Origin: Emiliania huxleyi CCMP1516
Lineage: Eukaryota > Haptophyta > Isochrysidales > Noelaerhabdaceae
NCBI RefSeq assembly: GCF_000372725.1
Contig: NW_005201249.1
Location: 63,820-127,819, forward strand
Length of the DNA stretch: 64,000 bases
Direction of reading: 5' to 3'
This document shows, piece after piece, positions 9,488 through 20,200 of the stretch. Within the stretch, counting starts at the first letter, position 1; each line of letters starts with the position of its first letter. Below the pieces are notes generated by a model. The model had not been told where the DNA came from. It did no database searches and was given only the letters and a program-made list of their open reading frames with translations. A program made the translations under genes and the position numbers.

Positions 9488-10336
9488 ATGAGACTGTGCG
9501 CGACGCTGGTCCTGCTTTTGTCGGCCGCACACGCCTTTCCGGCTAGCGGCATCCACAGTGCATCACTGCCGCGGCTGCGGCTCGCACGGCATGAGCCGCT
9601 GCTCGCGATGTCTGGCGCCAGTGGGCAGGAATCTGCCCGAGGGGCGGCTCCAGCCGGGGAGCCAAAGGCGCCGCTCGCCAGGGTACTCGGCTGGGGCATG
9701 ACGTGCGGCGCGCTCGGCGTCTTCCTACCCATTATCCTGCGTCTGGTGGAAACGCGTTCCGCAGCTGGGCTCTCTCCGCTCACGTGGAGCCTTCAGCTGC
9801 TCGGCTACGCCCTTTTTGTTGTCTACCCTGCGCGGTCCGGCTTTCCGCTCTCCTCGTACGTCGAGTACGCCGTCCTGATGGCGCAGAGCCTCGCCATCAA
9901 CTGTGCGCCAGCCGATATGGACACTGAAGTTGCAATCTGTCGGTAGAGCCACGAGAATCGGTCGAGATGCGTAGGCATGATCCGGCTCTTCGCGGGTGTC
10001 GCCGCCCCCTCGGTCGCCGCCGGCGCCGCCGCCTATTGCGTCGCCCTCGCCCTCGCGCTGCGCTGCACGCCGCTACGCCTCGCCAAGCTGTGTGTCCCCG
10101 CTGCCACGGCGCTGCTCTCGACAGCGCTGCTGCCGCAGATCTGCCGCAACTTCGCTGCGAGGTCCTCCGGCGGCTGGTCCGGCATCACTGCCAGCCTCGG
10201 CATCGTGGGCAACTCGCTGCGTCTCTACACGACGCTGCGGCTCGCCGGCGGCGACAGGCTTCTCCTCGCCCAGTTCGGCCTCGGCGTGAGCCTAAACGCG
10301 ATCCTGCTCACGCAGGTCCTCGTGTGGGGAGTCTGA
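9488..10336 (+). CDS. PQ-loop protein, MPDU1/Lec35-like
   Basis: Exon 1 (9488-9902) and exon 2 (9975-10336) join in phase 1 across a 72-nt GT-AG intron, giving 258 residues. An N-terminal signal or targeting sequence (MRLCATLVLLLSAAHAF) is followed by a PQ-loop pair: GVFLPIILRLVETRSAAGLS with P-I instead of P-Q, and later ALLPQICRNFAARSSGGWS with the classical P-Q. Between them SSYVEYAVLMAQSLAIN matches the segment after the first PQ loop of MPDU1 proteins. MPDU1 is needed for use of mannose- and glucose-P-dolichol in ER glycosylation (known of family). The cleavable-looking leader could instead send this copy to the plastid. About six TM segments are visible. The repeat at 10441 starts 105 bases downstream. 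Confidence 0.8.
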
Positions 10337-10440
10337 GAGATCTCCCAGTCTTTTCTCTGCAGCGAAAATAACCAACGAACGAGAGGGAGGCAGGCAGGGG
10401 GGGAGGCAGGGAGGGAGACTGGGAGAGCCCGTGAGGGAGA

Positions 10441-11230
10441 TTTCACAGCCTTGTTATTGACAAGAAAATACGTCCTATTTTCACAGACAGTCGAGATGGG
10501 AGAGGCAGCGACGGCACGTCAGAAGGCAGCACTGGGTCCCGCGCGGGCCGCGCGGCGCACAACCCGGCCAAATTTCTCGTCCAGATTCTCTTTCAGATTA
10601 CCTGGAGGACCAAATTTCTCGTTTCAGCTTACGGCCGGACACGGACCAACGGCTGCCTAGACTACCCCTAGAGCCGGGTAACCTAGACGAGAAATTTGGT
10701 CGACCGGGTAATGAAGTTAGCGGCCGGGTAAGCTGAAAACATGAATTGTGGGTGACTGGGTAAACAATTGCGCTGAGCAGGAAAATAAATATCATTGCCG
10801 GGTGATCTGGACGAGAAATTTGGTCGACCGGGTAATATCGTTAGCCTCTCAAAAACCGCCGGCACACCGTGGGCGGGAGTGGGGGGGGGGGGGGCTCCGC
10901 CGGCCGACCAGGAGGGGCGTGGGGCAGTGCTCCGTCGCCCCCCGAGGCGGCGCATATGTTTGCCGAGCCCGCCTCCAAGCTCCCGACCCCGTGTTGCTGT
11001 CTGGTCACTTGCGATTTCGGGCCGGGTGCTCGCAACATGCGTGTCGCGCACTCCATTCATGACCGGTCTCAATGTCCCACCCCCCTGCGCGCGGGCCTTC
11101 TAGGGCTAGGCCCGCGGGTAGTCTCACCCCATCCCCAGGGCCTCCAGGGCTCGCACCTCAACCTCTCACAGACCAGCGCACAGCGCCAGAGGAGGTATTT
11201 TCTTCTCAATAACAAGGCTGTGAACGGCGA
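10441..11230. mobile_element. nonautonomous element with 34-bp terminal inverted repeats
   Basis: 10442-10475 and the reverse complement of 11193-11226 agree at 32 of 34 positions (tcacagccttgttattga-aagaaaatac-tcct). The right 200 bases (about 11028-11228) recur inverted at 55925-56125. The interior holds several copies of a TTACCCGG / gaccaaatttctcgtc motif. No transposase is seen. It may be one element or two nested ones. Confidence 0.6.
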
Positions 11231-11270
11231 GTTTTCTGGACAAAGCGTTTTGGTGACTCACAAATAGCGC

Positions 11271-12608
11271 ATGGTGGAGGTGTTAGACGAGCTCGCTTAC
11301 ACCGAGACCCAACTGCGTGCAGACGTTGAACTGGCGGAGGCGCGCGCGGCCGCGGCGGCGGACGAAGTGTCTGTCTCGCGAGTGAACGACAAGCGCCTGT
11401 GAGAGTCGGACCGTGGAGTAGGCTGCGCCCGCTGCGCCGCGGCGCCGGAAGGGCTGGCGCCAGCCGCGGCTCAGCCCCCGTATCCTCCCCTGGTACCCCT
11501 CTCCCTGACCCTCCCCGACCTCCTCGTGCTGTATAGGCGGCAGCTGCAGGAGGGTGGCCCGTCTGCAAAGGCCCACGTGCCGGGCCGGTGGTGGCGGAGG
11601 CTCGTCCTGGGCGTCGGTGCCGCGCTGCTGGCGTCCCTCTGTGTGACCGGGCTTGGCACCGGGAGCCGCCAGAGTTCGGCGGGAGGGGAGTCGCCCCCAT
11701 CATTCGACCTCTACGCGTACCTCATCCACCCTCCCGCGCCGCCGCCGCAGCCGCCGCCCGCACCGCCGCCCGCGCCGCCCCCGCCCCCGCTTCCGCCGCC
11801 GCCCCCGCCCCCGCTTCCGCCGCCGCCACCGCCGCCGCCGTCGCCGCCGTCGCCGTCGCCGTTGCCACCGTCGCCGTTGTCACCACAGTTGCCACCGCCA
11901 CAGCAGCCGCCGCCGCCGCGATCCGCGTCTCCCGCGCCGCCGGGAGGCTCGCCGCCGCCCGCCACGTGGACGCTGCACGCCTCGACAAATTGCTACGCCG
12001 GCGCTGGCGCGGAGGACCTCGAGACGCCGAGCGGTAGCTCTTGTTGTACGCTTCCGTCGAGGGTGGACTGCTTTGCGCGGTGCGACGCGACGGCGGGCTG
12101 CGAGGCGGTAGTCGTCACGTCGACGGATCCGGTCCTTTGCTACCGTCGCCGCTCCGTGGACCTGTCGTCCTGCGCGCAGGGCGACACTAGTTACGACACG
12201 TATGTTCGGCCCAGCACGCCGCCACCGGCGCTTCGGCCGCCGAGCCTTGCGCGCGCCCCCCCGCCGCCCTCGTCTCGGCCGCCGAGCGGCGGCGGCTCGG
12301 GGCTCTCGTCCAAATTTGTGGCTCCGTGGAGGGGCGATGGACGGTGCCGCTTCGCGCGCAACGAGCGGCAGTGCTTCACGTACTACGCGCCCAAGGCGGT
12401 CTTCTACCCGTGCCTGGTGTGGCAGGGCTGCGCGTACGGCAACCGCTCGGCGGATGCGTGCCAGCGGCTGTGCGCGCAGAGGGCCGACTGCCGCGCCTAT
12501 GAGTTCAACAACAAGAACCTGTGCGGCGCGAGCCCCTGCGAGCTCCACGGCGTCGTGCCGACACACGTCGATGCGGACCCACGGTACACGTGCAAGATCA
12601 AGGCATAG
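11271..12608 (+). CDS. type II membrane protein: coiled coil, Pro-rich stalk, two PAN/apple-like domains
   Basis: Exon 1 (11271-11398) encodes a 42-residue Ala/Glu-rich helical head; a 138-nt GT-AG intron (phase 2) joins it to exon 2 (11537-12608), giving 399 residues. In order: cytosolic helix (1-50), basic WWRR anchor and TM helix (LVLGVGAALLASLCVTGLG, about 63-82), a Pro/Ser stalk of about 75 residues, a Cys-rich domain (NCYAGAGAEDLE, SSCC, DCFARCDATAGCEAVV, LCYRRR, SCAQGD), a second Pro hinge, and a final Cys-rich domain (RCRFARNERQCFTYY, GCAYGNRSADACQRLCAQR, DCRAYEFNNKNLCG). The CQRLC-CRAYEF pattern is PAN/apple-like. Predicted cell-surface protein with the domains outside (inference). 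It starts 40 bases after the right end of the preceding element. Confidence 0.8.
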
Positions 12609-13330
12609 GCCCCGGAGGGCGGGCTTCATGATACGTGGTTCTCTGGAGCTGGGGCGATGGAGACTTTGGCATGCGGAGCCGCCCGCCGCCCGCGTTCGAC
12701 AGCCGAAATGTTGGCGAGTGCCTGTCGTGCCTCGGGTGCAGCGGGGCTTGTTGACACGGGTAATGTGAAATGGATAAATTTCAGATTAGCCGGCCTCGCA
12801 GATTGCCCGGTTTTTGAGATTCGCCTCCGGCCTCGCAGATTACCCGGCCCCAACGGTTCGAGCATCGAGGTTCGACGCACGCGACGGATATTTCCTGCTT
12901 AGCGCAATTTCTATCAAACCGGTTTACCCAGTCTCCCACAATTCATGCTAACTTTTCTCATGACATATTACCCGAATTTCTCGTCCAGTTTACCCGGCTG
13001 CCGTGAAGTATTTGTCGTTTAACTTACCGGATGCGGAGACGGGCGGATCCTGTGCCACGGGCCCACGGCGTGCGCAGCCATATTGCGAGGCAGCGTGCAC
13101 GTCGTACAAGGGCACCTGCGGCACGTGGTCGTAAGGAGAGCACGTCTTCCCTGCCTCTGATGCCACTCTCGCGGCTTGCAGCGCGTCACTCGCGCATGCT
13201 CTCCAGGAGCTATGCCTATGGCGGGCGTGTGTGTGGGGCTGTAGCCTGTGTTTGGCCGGTCCTGACCCGTTTACTATCAGTACCATGCCTGGGCCACAAT
13301 AATCGCACAAGGGGGGCGGCTCGCCAAATG
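12609..13330. repeat. intergenic repeats with TTACCCGG motifs
   Basis: 12880-13020 matches 10670-10850 on the opposite strand (tttcctgct-agcgcaatt, tttacccagtc, cccacaattcatg, atttctcgtc, ttacccggct). The two copies bracket the 11271-12608 gene. No gene seen in 13030-13330. Confidence 0.65.
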
Positions 13331-14105
13331 TCACAACCCATGCCACCCAGGGCTGGACCTAGTCGAACTCGAACGAACGCAGCCGGCGGGGCCCAGCCCG
13401 AACCTCGAAACTGACGAACGGACCGCGCCGGCTGTGGAAGGCGCGAACTGCGAAACGAACGAACGAACGAGCTCCGTTCGAACTTAGGAAAAAGGAAACC
13501 CTCCGCTAAAGTTCGTTCGCGATCGTGCCGGAGCCGTGCTCGGCCCACGGCGGCTCCGGCCGCTACCTGCTCAAGGTCGGCATCGCCGACCCGGGACCCG
13601 CCCACCCCAGAGCGCCGGTTCCCGCAGCCGGGCCGCTCCGAGGACTAGGGTCCCAATGGTGCCGGCTGCGCTGTGAGCAGGGCCGCCCTGTGGTGCCTGG
13701 GCGCCGTGCGTGCTGAATGGCGAGTAGACTGGGCGGGCGGGGGCTCCCCGAGGCGTCCAGGCGTACTAGGCCTCTAGTAGGCAACCAGGGACTACAGGCA
13801 GGCCTGCAGAGCCAACAAAATAAAACATTTCGTTCGTTCGCGGTTCGTTCGCATTCAGACAAACATCCCTGGTATTCCTCGGCCTGCGGGTGTGAAAAGG
13901 GTCGGGGGGGAGGAGAAAAAGGAAAGGCTCGAGTTCACGAACTAGTTCGAGGCACGAGGGTTCGGCGCCCAAGGGCGAACGACCGAACCGATGCAGCGAA
14001 CCAAGGGGATGCCGTCCACAGCGAACTCCGAAACCGAACGAACGAACCGCGAGCGAGTTCACCGAACCAGTTCATGAACCAGTTCACCAGTTCGCCCGCG
14101 AACGT
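13331..14105. repeat. GAACGAAC-rich interspersed repeat
   Basis: 13640-14095 is about 95 percent like the reverse complement of 19292-19740, including ttcacacccgcaggccgagg, the gaataccagggatgttt block and gttcatgaac palindromes. The left part (13340-13540) is built from GTTCG/CGAAC words. No coding. Confidence 0.75.
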
Positions 14106-14113
14106 CAAGGGCT

Positions 14114-15904
14114 GTGGCGTCGCCGTACGAGACTACCTTCGCCTTCTCCCGGTTCGACGCCGCCGAGCGGAAGTTTACGCCAGACGAGCGTCTGGCAGCG
14201 GCTGAGGCCTCCGCCACGGACCGCGAGCTACCCGAGCGACGGCTATCCGAGCGACGGCTATCCGAGTCGGGGGTTTGGCTATCTTGCGACTTTTCTCCGC
14301 CTCCACCATCGCCGGCAACACCATGCCCAGGGTGCGAGTCTATGACCGTGAGTTGCGACGGAAGCAGAATCACCGGAGAAGTTAGTTACGACGACGACCC
14401 TCTTACCACCGATGGGTGCTGCGCCCAAGCGAAGGCGAAGCCAGGGTCATGCGGCTATGAGGTGCGTGCAAAAGAAGACCCCGCGTGCGCAGCCCGCCAC
14501 TAAACCAGGTTTGTGCATCCGATGTGTCAGGTGCTCGGGTCCACCTGCCGAATCTTCATCGGCACGGCGTGCCAAATGACAGGCGGGGGGCGCAGGCTCT
14601 CCGAGGCGGCCGTCCCAACCGAGACAGGCCTCGCACTCGACAGCGACAGCGACGGCATCCCGGACCACCTCGACCCCGACTCGGACGGCGACAGCATCCC
14701 CGATGCCGAGGAGGGCACAGGCGACAGCGACAGCGACGGCATCCCGGACCACCTCGACCCCGACTCGGACGGCGACAGCATCCCCGATGCCGAGGAGGGC
14801 AGGGGTGACAGCGACAGCGACGGCATCCCGGACTCCACGGACCCCGACTCGGACGGCGACAGCATCCCCGATGCCGAGGAGGGCAGGGGTGACAGCGACA
14901 GCGACGGCATCCCGGACTCCACGGACCCCGACTCGGACGGCGACAGCATCCCCGACGCCGAGGAGGGCAGGGGTGACCGCGACAGCGACGGCATCCCGGA
15001 CTCCACGGACCCCGACTCGGACGGCGACAGCATCCCCGACGCCGAGGAGGGCAGGGGTGACAGCGACAGCGACGGCATCCCGGACTCCACGGACCCCGAC
15101 TCGGACGGCGACAGCATCCCCGATGCCGAGGAGGGCAGGGGTGACAGCGACAGCGACGGCATCCCGGACTCCACGGACCCCGACTCGGACGGTGACAGCA
15201 TCCCCGACGCCGAGGAGGGCAGGGGTGACAGCGACAGCGACGGCATCCCGGACTCCACGGACCCCGACTCGGATGGCGACACGCCGCCCTCGCCACCACC
15301 TCCCTCGGCGTCGCCCTCGCCGCCACCTCCCTCGGCGTCGCCCTCGCCGCCCCCACCCTCGCCGCCCCCACCCTCGCCGCCGCCTCCCTCGCCGCCGCCT
15401 CCCTCGGCACTGCCTCCCTCGGCGCCGCCCTCGCCGCCACCTCCCTCTGCGTCGCCCTCGCCGCCACCTCCCTCGGCGTCGCCCTCGCCGCCACCTCCCT
15501 CGGCGTCGCCCTCGCCGCCACCTCCCTCGGCGTCGCCCTCGCCGCCCCCACCCTCGCCGCCCCCACCCTCGCCGCCGCCTCCCTCGCCGCCGCCTCCCTC
15601 GGCACTGCCTCCCTCGCCACCGCCGCCCTCGCCGCCGCCGCCAACAGCGCCGACTCCGCCACTGCTTCCGAGCATCCATACTCTCTCGGCCAAGCCTCCA
15701 CCGCTTCCTCCGACGCTCCCCATACTCTCCCCGCCTCTCCCGCCGCCGCCTTCCCCACCCGAGTCGCGTCGGCGAGAACTCCTGCTCGAGACTCTAGCCG
15801 CGCCGCCACCAGAGCCACCCGCCCCCCCACCGCCGTCGCCACCGCGCGACGCGCGGCGCGATGTGGCGCGACGCGCAGCGGAGCGGAGCCCCCCGACCTC
15901 ATAA
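14114..15904 (+). CDS. thrombospondin type 3-like Ca-binding repeat protein with Ser/Pro stalk
   Basis: Exon 1 ends at 14461; a 69-nt GT-AG intron (14462-14530, phase 0) removes an in-frame stop and joins exon 2 (14531-15904). After a Cys-rich head (CDFSPPPPSPATPCPGC, GCCAQAKAKPGSCGYE, STCRIFIGTACQM) come eight 27-residue copies of D-S-D-S-D-G-I-P-D-...-D-P-D-S-D-G-D-S-I-P-D-A-E-E. The D-x-D-x-D-G spacing is the calcium-binding motif of thrombospondin type 3 repeats (known). Then about 150 residues of SPPPP/SASPSPPPP and a basic C-terminus. No ATG opens the first exon: the frame runs back to 14078 in the adjacent repeat, so the start exon is missing, displaced or overwritten. Probably an extracellular, calcium-stiffened rod. 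Confidence 0.7.
14639..15290 (+). repeat. 81-bp coding tandem array, eight units
   Basis: Unit length is exactly 27 codons; later units differ by single bases (for example an agc to cgc change in the fifth). Near-identity at the DNA level shows recent homogenisation. A second, shorter Pro/Ser tandem array follows at 15290-15640. Confidence 0.9.
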
Positions 15905-17252
15905 CCGCTTGCTGGAGTATAAACTGTGTAGCGACCATTTTGTCTTTACGTGGTTGTGAGCACTCTGTGAACCCTGCGTCATCGTTGTGTGTGGTAACAT
16001 TCTTTTCCAGTCCCGTGCCTTGTGTCGTGCGAGGGAGTAAAGAAATAGAAAGAAAACAGACAACCCAAGGGAGGGAGTTTGATTGTAAAATTCTTTCCTA
16101 AAATTCTTTTCGAGGGAGCCGAGCGGAGCCGAGAGGAGCCGAGCGGAGCCGAGCGGAGCCGAGCGGAGCCGAGCGGAGCCGCCGAGCGGAGCCGAGCGGA
16201 GCCGAGCGGAGCCGAGCGGAGCCGAGCGGAGCCGAGCGGAGCCGAGCGGAGCGAGTGGAGCCGAACAGAGCTGCCACCGCGCCATCTGGCGCTTAAGATT
16301 TAAAAACGCTAAGCGATCTCATAGGGGGAGGGGGAGACGCGCATCTACGAATAGGAGCCGTCCTTTCCTGGGGCGAGGGCGAGCGCGGCTGCCTTGGCCA
16401 CGGAGAGGACCTGTCGAACCAGCTGCTGCCCAAGAAGGTCGAGACTTGGGCGCAGGGGCAGTGAGAAGCCCGCGCAGTTCCAGTTGGACTGGAAGGGGAT
16501 GCTCAGGCTTCTCGCGGCGCTCTCAGCGGGGAGGAGAGGGTTCTCTGCGGGGAGGAGAGGGTTCTGTTCGGCCAGGGGAGCGGCGTCAAAATTCTTCCTC
16601 GTGACAGCATCATTCGACGACTTCGATGTTGCAGAGGGAATTTGTGATCAGTTGGTTGAGCCAATCATTCCCGCATGGAGCTCATGAGAGAGAGAGAGAG
16701 AGAGTCTCTCTCATGAGTAGAGAGAGGCCTTGGGGACGATGTCGAAACGGGGTCGTCATAAGGCCATCTCAGTGGCTACACGGCCTGCCACGGCGTGTGT
16801 GCCACGACTCTGGACGACACTGAATCGGCGCTGGACGCCTCGAGGCCACGACACTGGACGGAGGACGGCGCGGTTGCTCATTGAGCACTTGGAGCACTTG
16901 GAGTGCAGTTATTAACCTCACATCCAGGGCCGAGGAGCTGAGAAGCGCACCCAGCGGGCCGGATGATCGGTGTCGCTGTCGGGTTGCGGGCAAGAGAGCC
17001 CTAGCCCCGGGGGTGCGCGTTCGCAGGGAAAGGGCCTTAAAGTAAACACGGGTCTCCGAGGGTTAGCTCTGCGCTCCGGGTTTCCCCTAGCAGCGGAACG
17101 CCCCCTCTACTCGGGGGCTAGTAGACACCAGGCGCTCGCGACTTCTTTCTTTCTTTCTGCTGTGAGAGGGGCTTGCATGCTAAAATTCTTTCTTTCTCGC
17201 ACAAAGAGATAGGCTGAAGGCCGAAGGCCCCTCGTTCGGAGGCGGGTCGTTC
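15905..17252. repeat. intergenic repeats: GAGCCGAGCG minisatellite and retroposon-like copy
   Basis: 16034-16100 is a TTTCTTTC-family copy. 16108-16262 is a 10-bp tandem GAGCCGAGCG array of about 15 units. 16684-16714 is GA microsatellite. 16905-17042 matches 9296-9440 inverted. 17140-17210 has two TTTCTTTC runs joined by a tgtgagaggggc segment also seen at 23390. No gene recognised in 16300-16680. Confidence 0.75.
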
Positions 17253-20200
17253 ATGAGGCGGCTTGCATTCGCCTCCACCGCCGCCGCTGGTGGTGTCGCC
17301 TGGCTCTCGCAAGACTACCAGTCCGGGCCGGCGCGCACTGCTCGCAGCCTCTGCTGCGGCGTCGCGATCGGCATAGACTACAAGGTGGCCGGCCGCCTTC
17401 CGCACGGCTCGGATGAGCACGCCGCCGCCATGCGTGAGGCGCACGAGCGAGGTGCGCAGCGGCTCCTCGCGCTCTGCCGTGCGCACGGTGGCCTGTACAA
17501 CAAGCTCGGCCAGTATCTGGCGTCCATGACGTCGGCGCTGCCACCGCAGTACACCAGCACGCTCTCGGCCTGCCAGGACCGCGCGGCGCCCGTGGCGCTC
17601 GTGGAGGTGCGCGAGACGGTGGAGACGCAGCTGGGAGCGCCGCTCGCGTCCCTCTTTGCGGAGTTCGACGACGCACCTGTCGCCGCCGCCTCGCTGGCGC
17701 AAGTGCACCGCGCTGTGCTCTCGGACGGCCGGTCAGTCGCCGTCAAGGCGCGCTCTTCACACCTCGATGCTCTTCACACCTCGATGCTCTTCACACCTCG
17801 ATGCTCTTCACACCTCGATGCTCTTCACACCTCGATGCTCGCCGCCTCGCTCTGCGCCCCTGACAGTTCGCCCCTCGCTCCTCACACCTCCCTCTTCGCA
17901 CCTGTTCACCGGCACAGCTCGCTTACACGGTGAGCCAGAGCCACCGGGACGGTCTGCTCGGCGCCACCGCTACCCTTAGCTCGCAGGTGCAGTACCCGCG
18001 GGTGGCAGGGCAGGTGGCCTCCGACCTCGGGTCGATGCGCCTGCTCTCGGCTCTGGCGGAGGCTGCCTTCCCCGGCGCAGGCTACGGCTGGATCATCGGC
18101 GAGTTCGAGGCGGCTGCAGAGACGCCTCCTCCTCCGCCTGCCCAGCCACCGCCACACACCCGCGTGCCAGGAACCTTCTAGGAACCTTCTAGGAAGCTTC
18201 CGCCTGCCCAGCCACCGCCACACACCCGCGTGCCAGGAACCTTCTAGGAACCTTCTAGGAAGCTTCCGCCTGCCCAGCCACCGCCACACACCCGCGTGCC
18301 GGCCTGACACACAGCAAGGAGTAGTGTCTACGCCCGAGTGCCAATTTGGCTACGGGCGGCGGGTTGCGTTGTCCTGACGCCTCCGTCCGTCCTGGACGGG
18401 CGTTGCGGCGCGTGCATATCCACGGCTAGCTAGCAACACTACTGCTACTGCTGGCCTCAAGTTGAGCAGCTTGCCTTGGCATCGCGGCTTCTCGACTCTG
18501 CGGACGCCGACGCCCTGTGGCGGTCGCTGCCGCAGGCGTCGACGCGCGACGAGCTCGACTTTCGGAACGAAGCGGCCAACGCCGCCGCCTGCGCCGCGCT
18601 GTTCGCCGCGGAGCCGCGAGTGCACGCGCGGGATCGCCTCGCCTTGCCCGACGGGGCCATGGAGGGGGCTTGCTCACTCTCAGCTGGCGTGGGGTCAGGT
18701 CCCGGCCACCGACCCCTCCCTCTCGGGCGAGCGAGTGCTGACGATGGAGTGGGTCGACGGCGAGAGCGAGCCGAGATGTGGGGAGATGTGGGGAGATGTG
18801 GGTCGACGGCGAGAGCGAGCCGAGATGTGGGGAGATGTGGGGAGATGTGGGGAGATGTGGGTCGACGGCGAGAGCGAGCCGAGATGTGGGGAGATGTGGG
18901 GAGATGTGGGGAGATGTGGGTCGACGGCGAGAGCGAGCCGAGATTGAGCGAGATTGAGCGGGATCCAGCCGAGATCTGAGGCGCGATCTAGGTCAGAGAG
19001 ACCCCCGTGGGCACCCTGTCCTCGTTCCATCCCACGCTTGGCGCGTCTGTTTTCTTTCTTTCTTTCTTAAAGAGTTCTTTTGTTTAAATTCTTACACCGG
19101 GTACATGAGATAGGAAGAGGCAGACTCCCTAGGGTGGGCGACAGCTAGCGCACCACACCCCTCTCCTTAAAATCCCTGTGTGGTGGCGGCGNNNNNNNNN
19201 NNNNNNNNNNNNNNNNNNNNNNNNNNNNNNNNNNNNNNNNNNNNNNNNNNNNNNNNNNNNNNNNNNNNNNNNNNNNNNNNNNNNNNNNNNNTGAAATGGT
19301 TCATGAACTGGTTCGGTGAACTCGCTCGCGGTTCGTTCGTTAGGTTTCGGAGTTCGCTGTGGACGGCATCACCTTGGTTCGCTGCATCGGGTTCGGTCGT
19401 TCGCCCTTGGGCGCCGAAACCTCGTGCCTCGAATTAGTTCGTGAACTAGAGCCTTTTATTTTTATATTCCCCCACCGACCCTTTTCACACCCGCAGGCCG
19501 AGGAATACCAGGGATGTTTGTCTGAATGCGAACGAACCGCGAACGAAAGAAATGTTTTATTTTGTTGGGTCTGCAGGCCCGCCTGTAGTCCCTGGTTGCC
19601 TACTAGAGACCTAGTACGCCTGGATGCCTCGGGGAGCCCCAGCCCGGATCAGTCTAGTAGGCAGTTCAGATACGCACGGGATCCAGGCAGCACAGGGGGT
19701 CAGAGATAACAGCTCAGGCAGCAGCATTGGGACTCCTAGTCGTCGGAGAGCACGGGCTGCGGGAAGCAGTGGTCACATGTGGACAAATCTCGGCACATCT
19801 CCCCACATCTCCCCACATCTCCGCCACGCGGCAGGCGCCAAGCTCGACGACCCCGCCGCGCTGCTCGCGGCCGGCGTCCAGCCTGCAGAGGTGGCGCCGC
19901 TGCTGACGGCTACTTTCTCGGCGGGCGGCGGTGAGGCGCGGAGAGGGCACACGCGCGGCACGACTGCGAACGTCTGGGCGCGGCTGCGGGTAGGCGATGG
20001 TCTTCGAGCACGGGTTTGTGCACTGTGACCCGCACGCGGGCAACCTGCTGGCGAGGCGAATGCCGCAGGCTGGGGCGAGAGACGGGCGGGGCGGTGGCGG
20101 CGGCGGCGGCGGCGGCGGCGCCCAGCTGGCGCACCGCTCGCGGCCCTCCCGCAGCCACACACACACGCGCGCGCGCGCGCGCGCGCGCACGCACACACAC

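Noticed and set aside
14639-15290. Regular direct repeats that might suggest a CRISPR array
   Set aside because: Units abut with no unique spacers, keep a coding frame, and the DNA is nuclear eukaryotic.
14447-15938. Long minus-strand frames (about 400-460 codons) opposite the calcium-binding repeat gene
   Set aside because: They are shadows of the 81-bp coding array and Pro/Ser repeats: Arg/Gly/Val periodic sequence with no independent motif.
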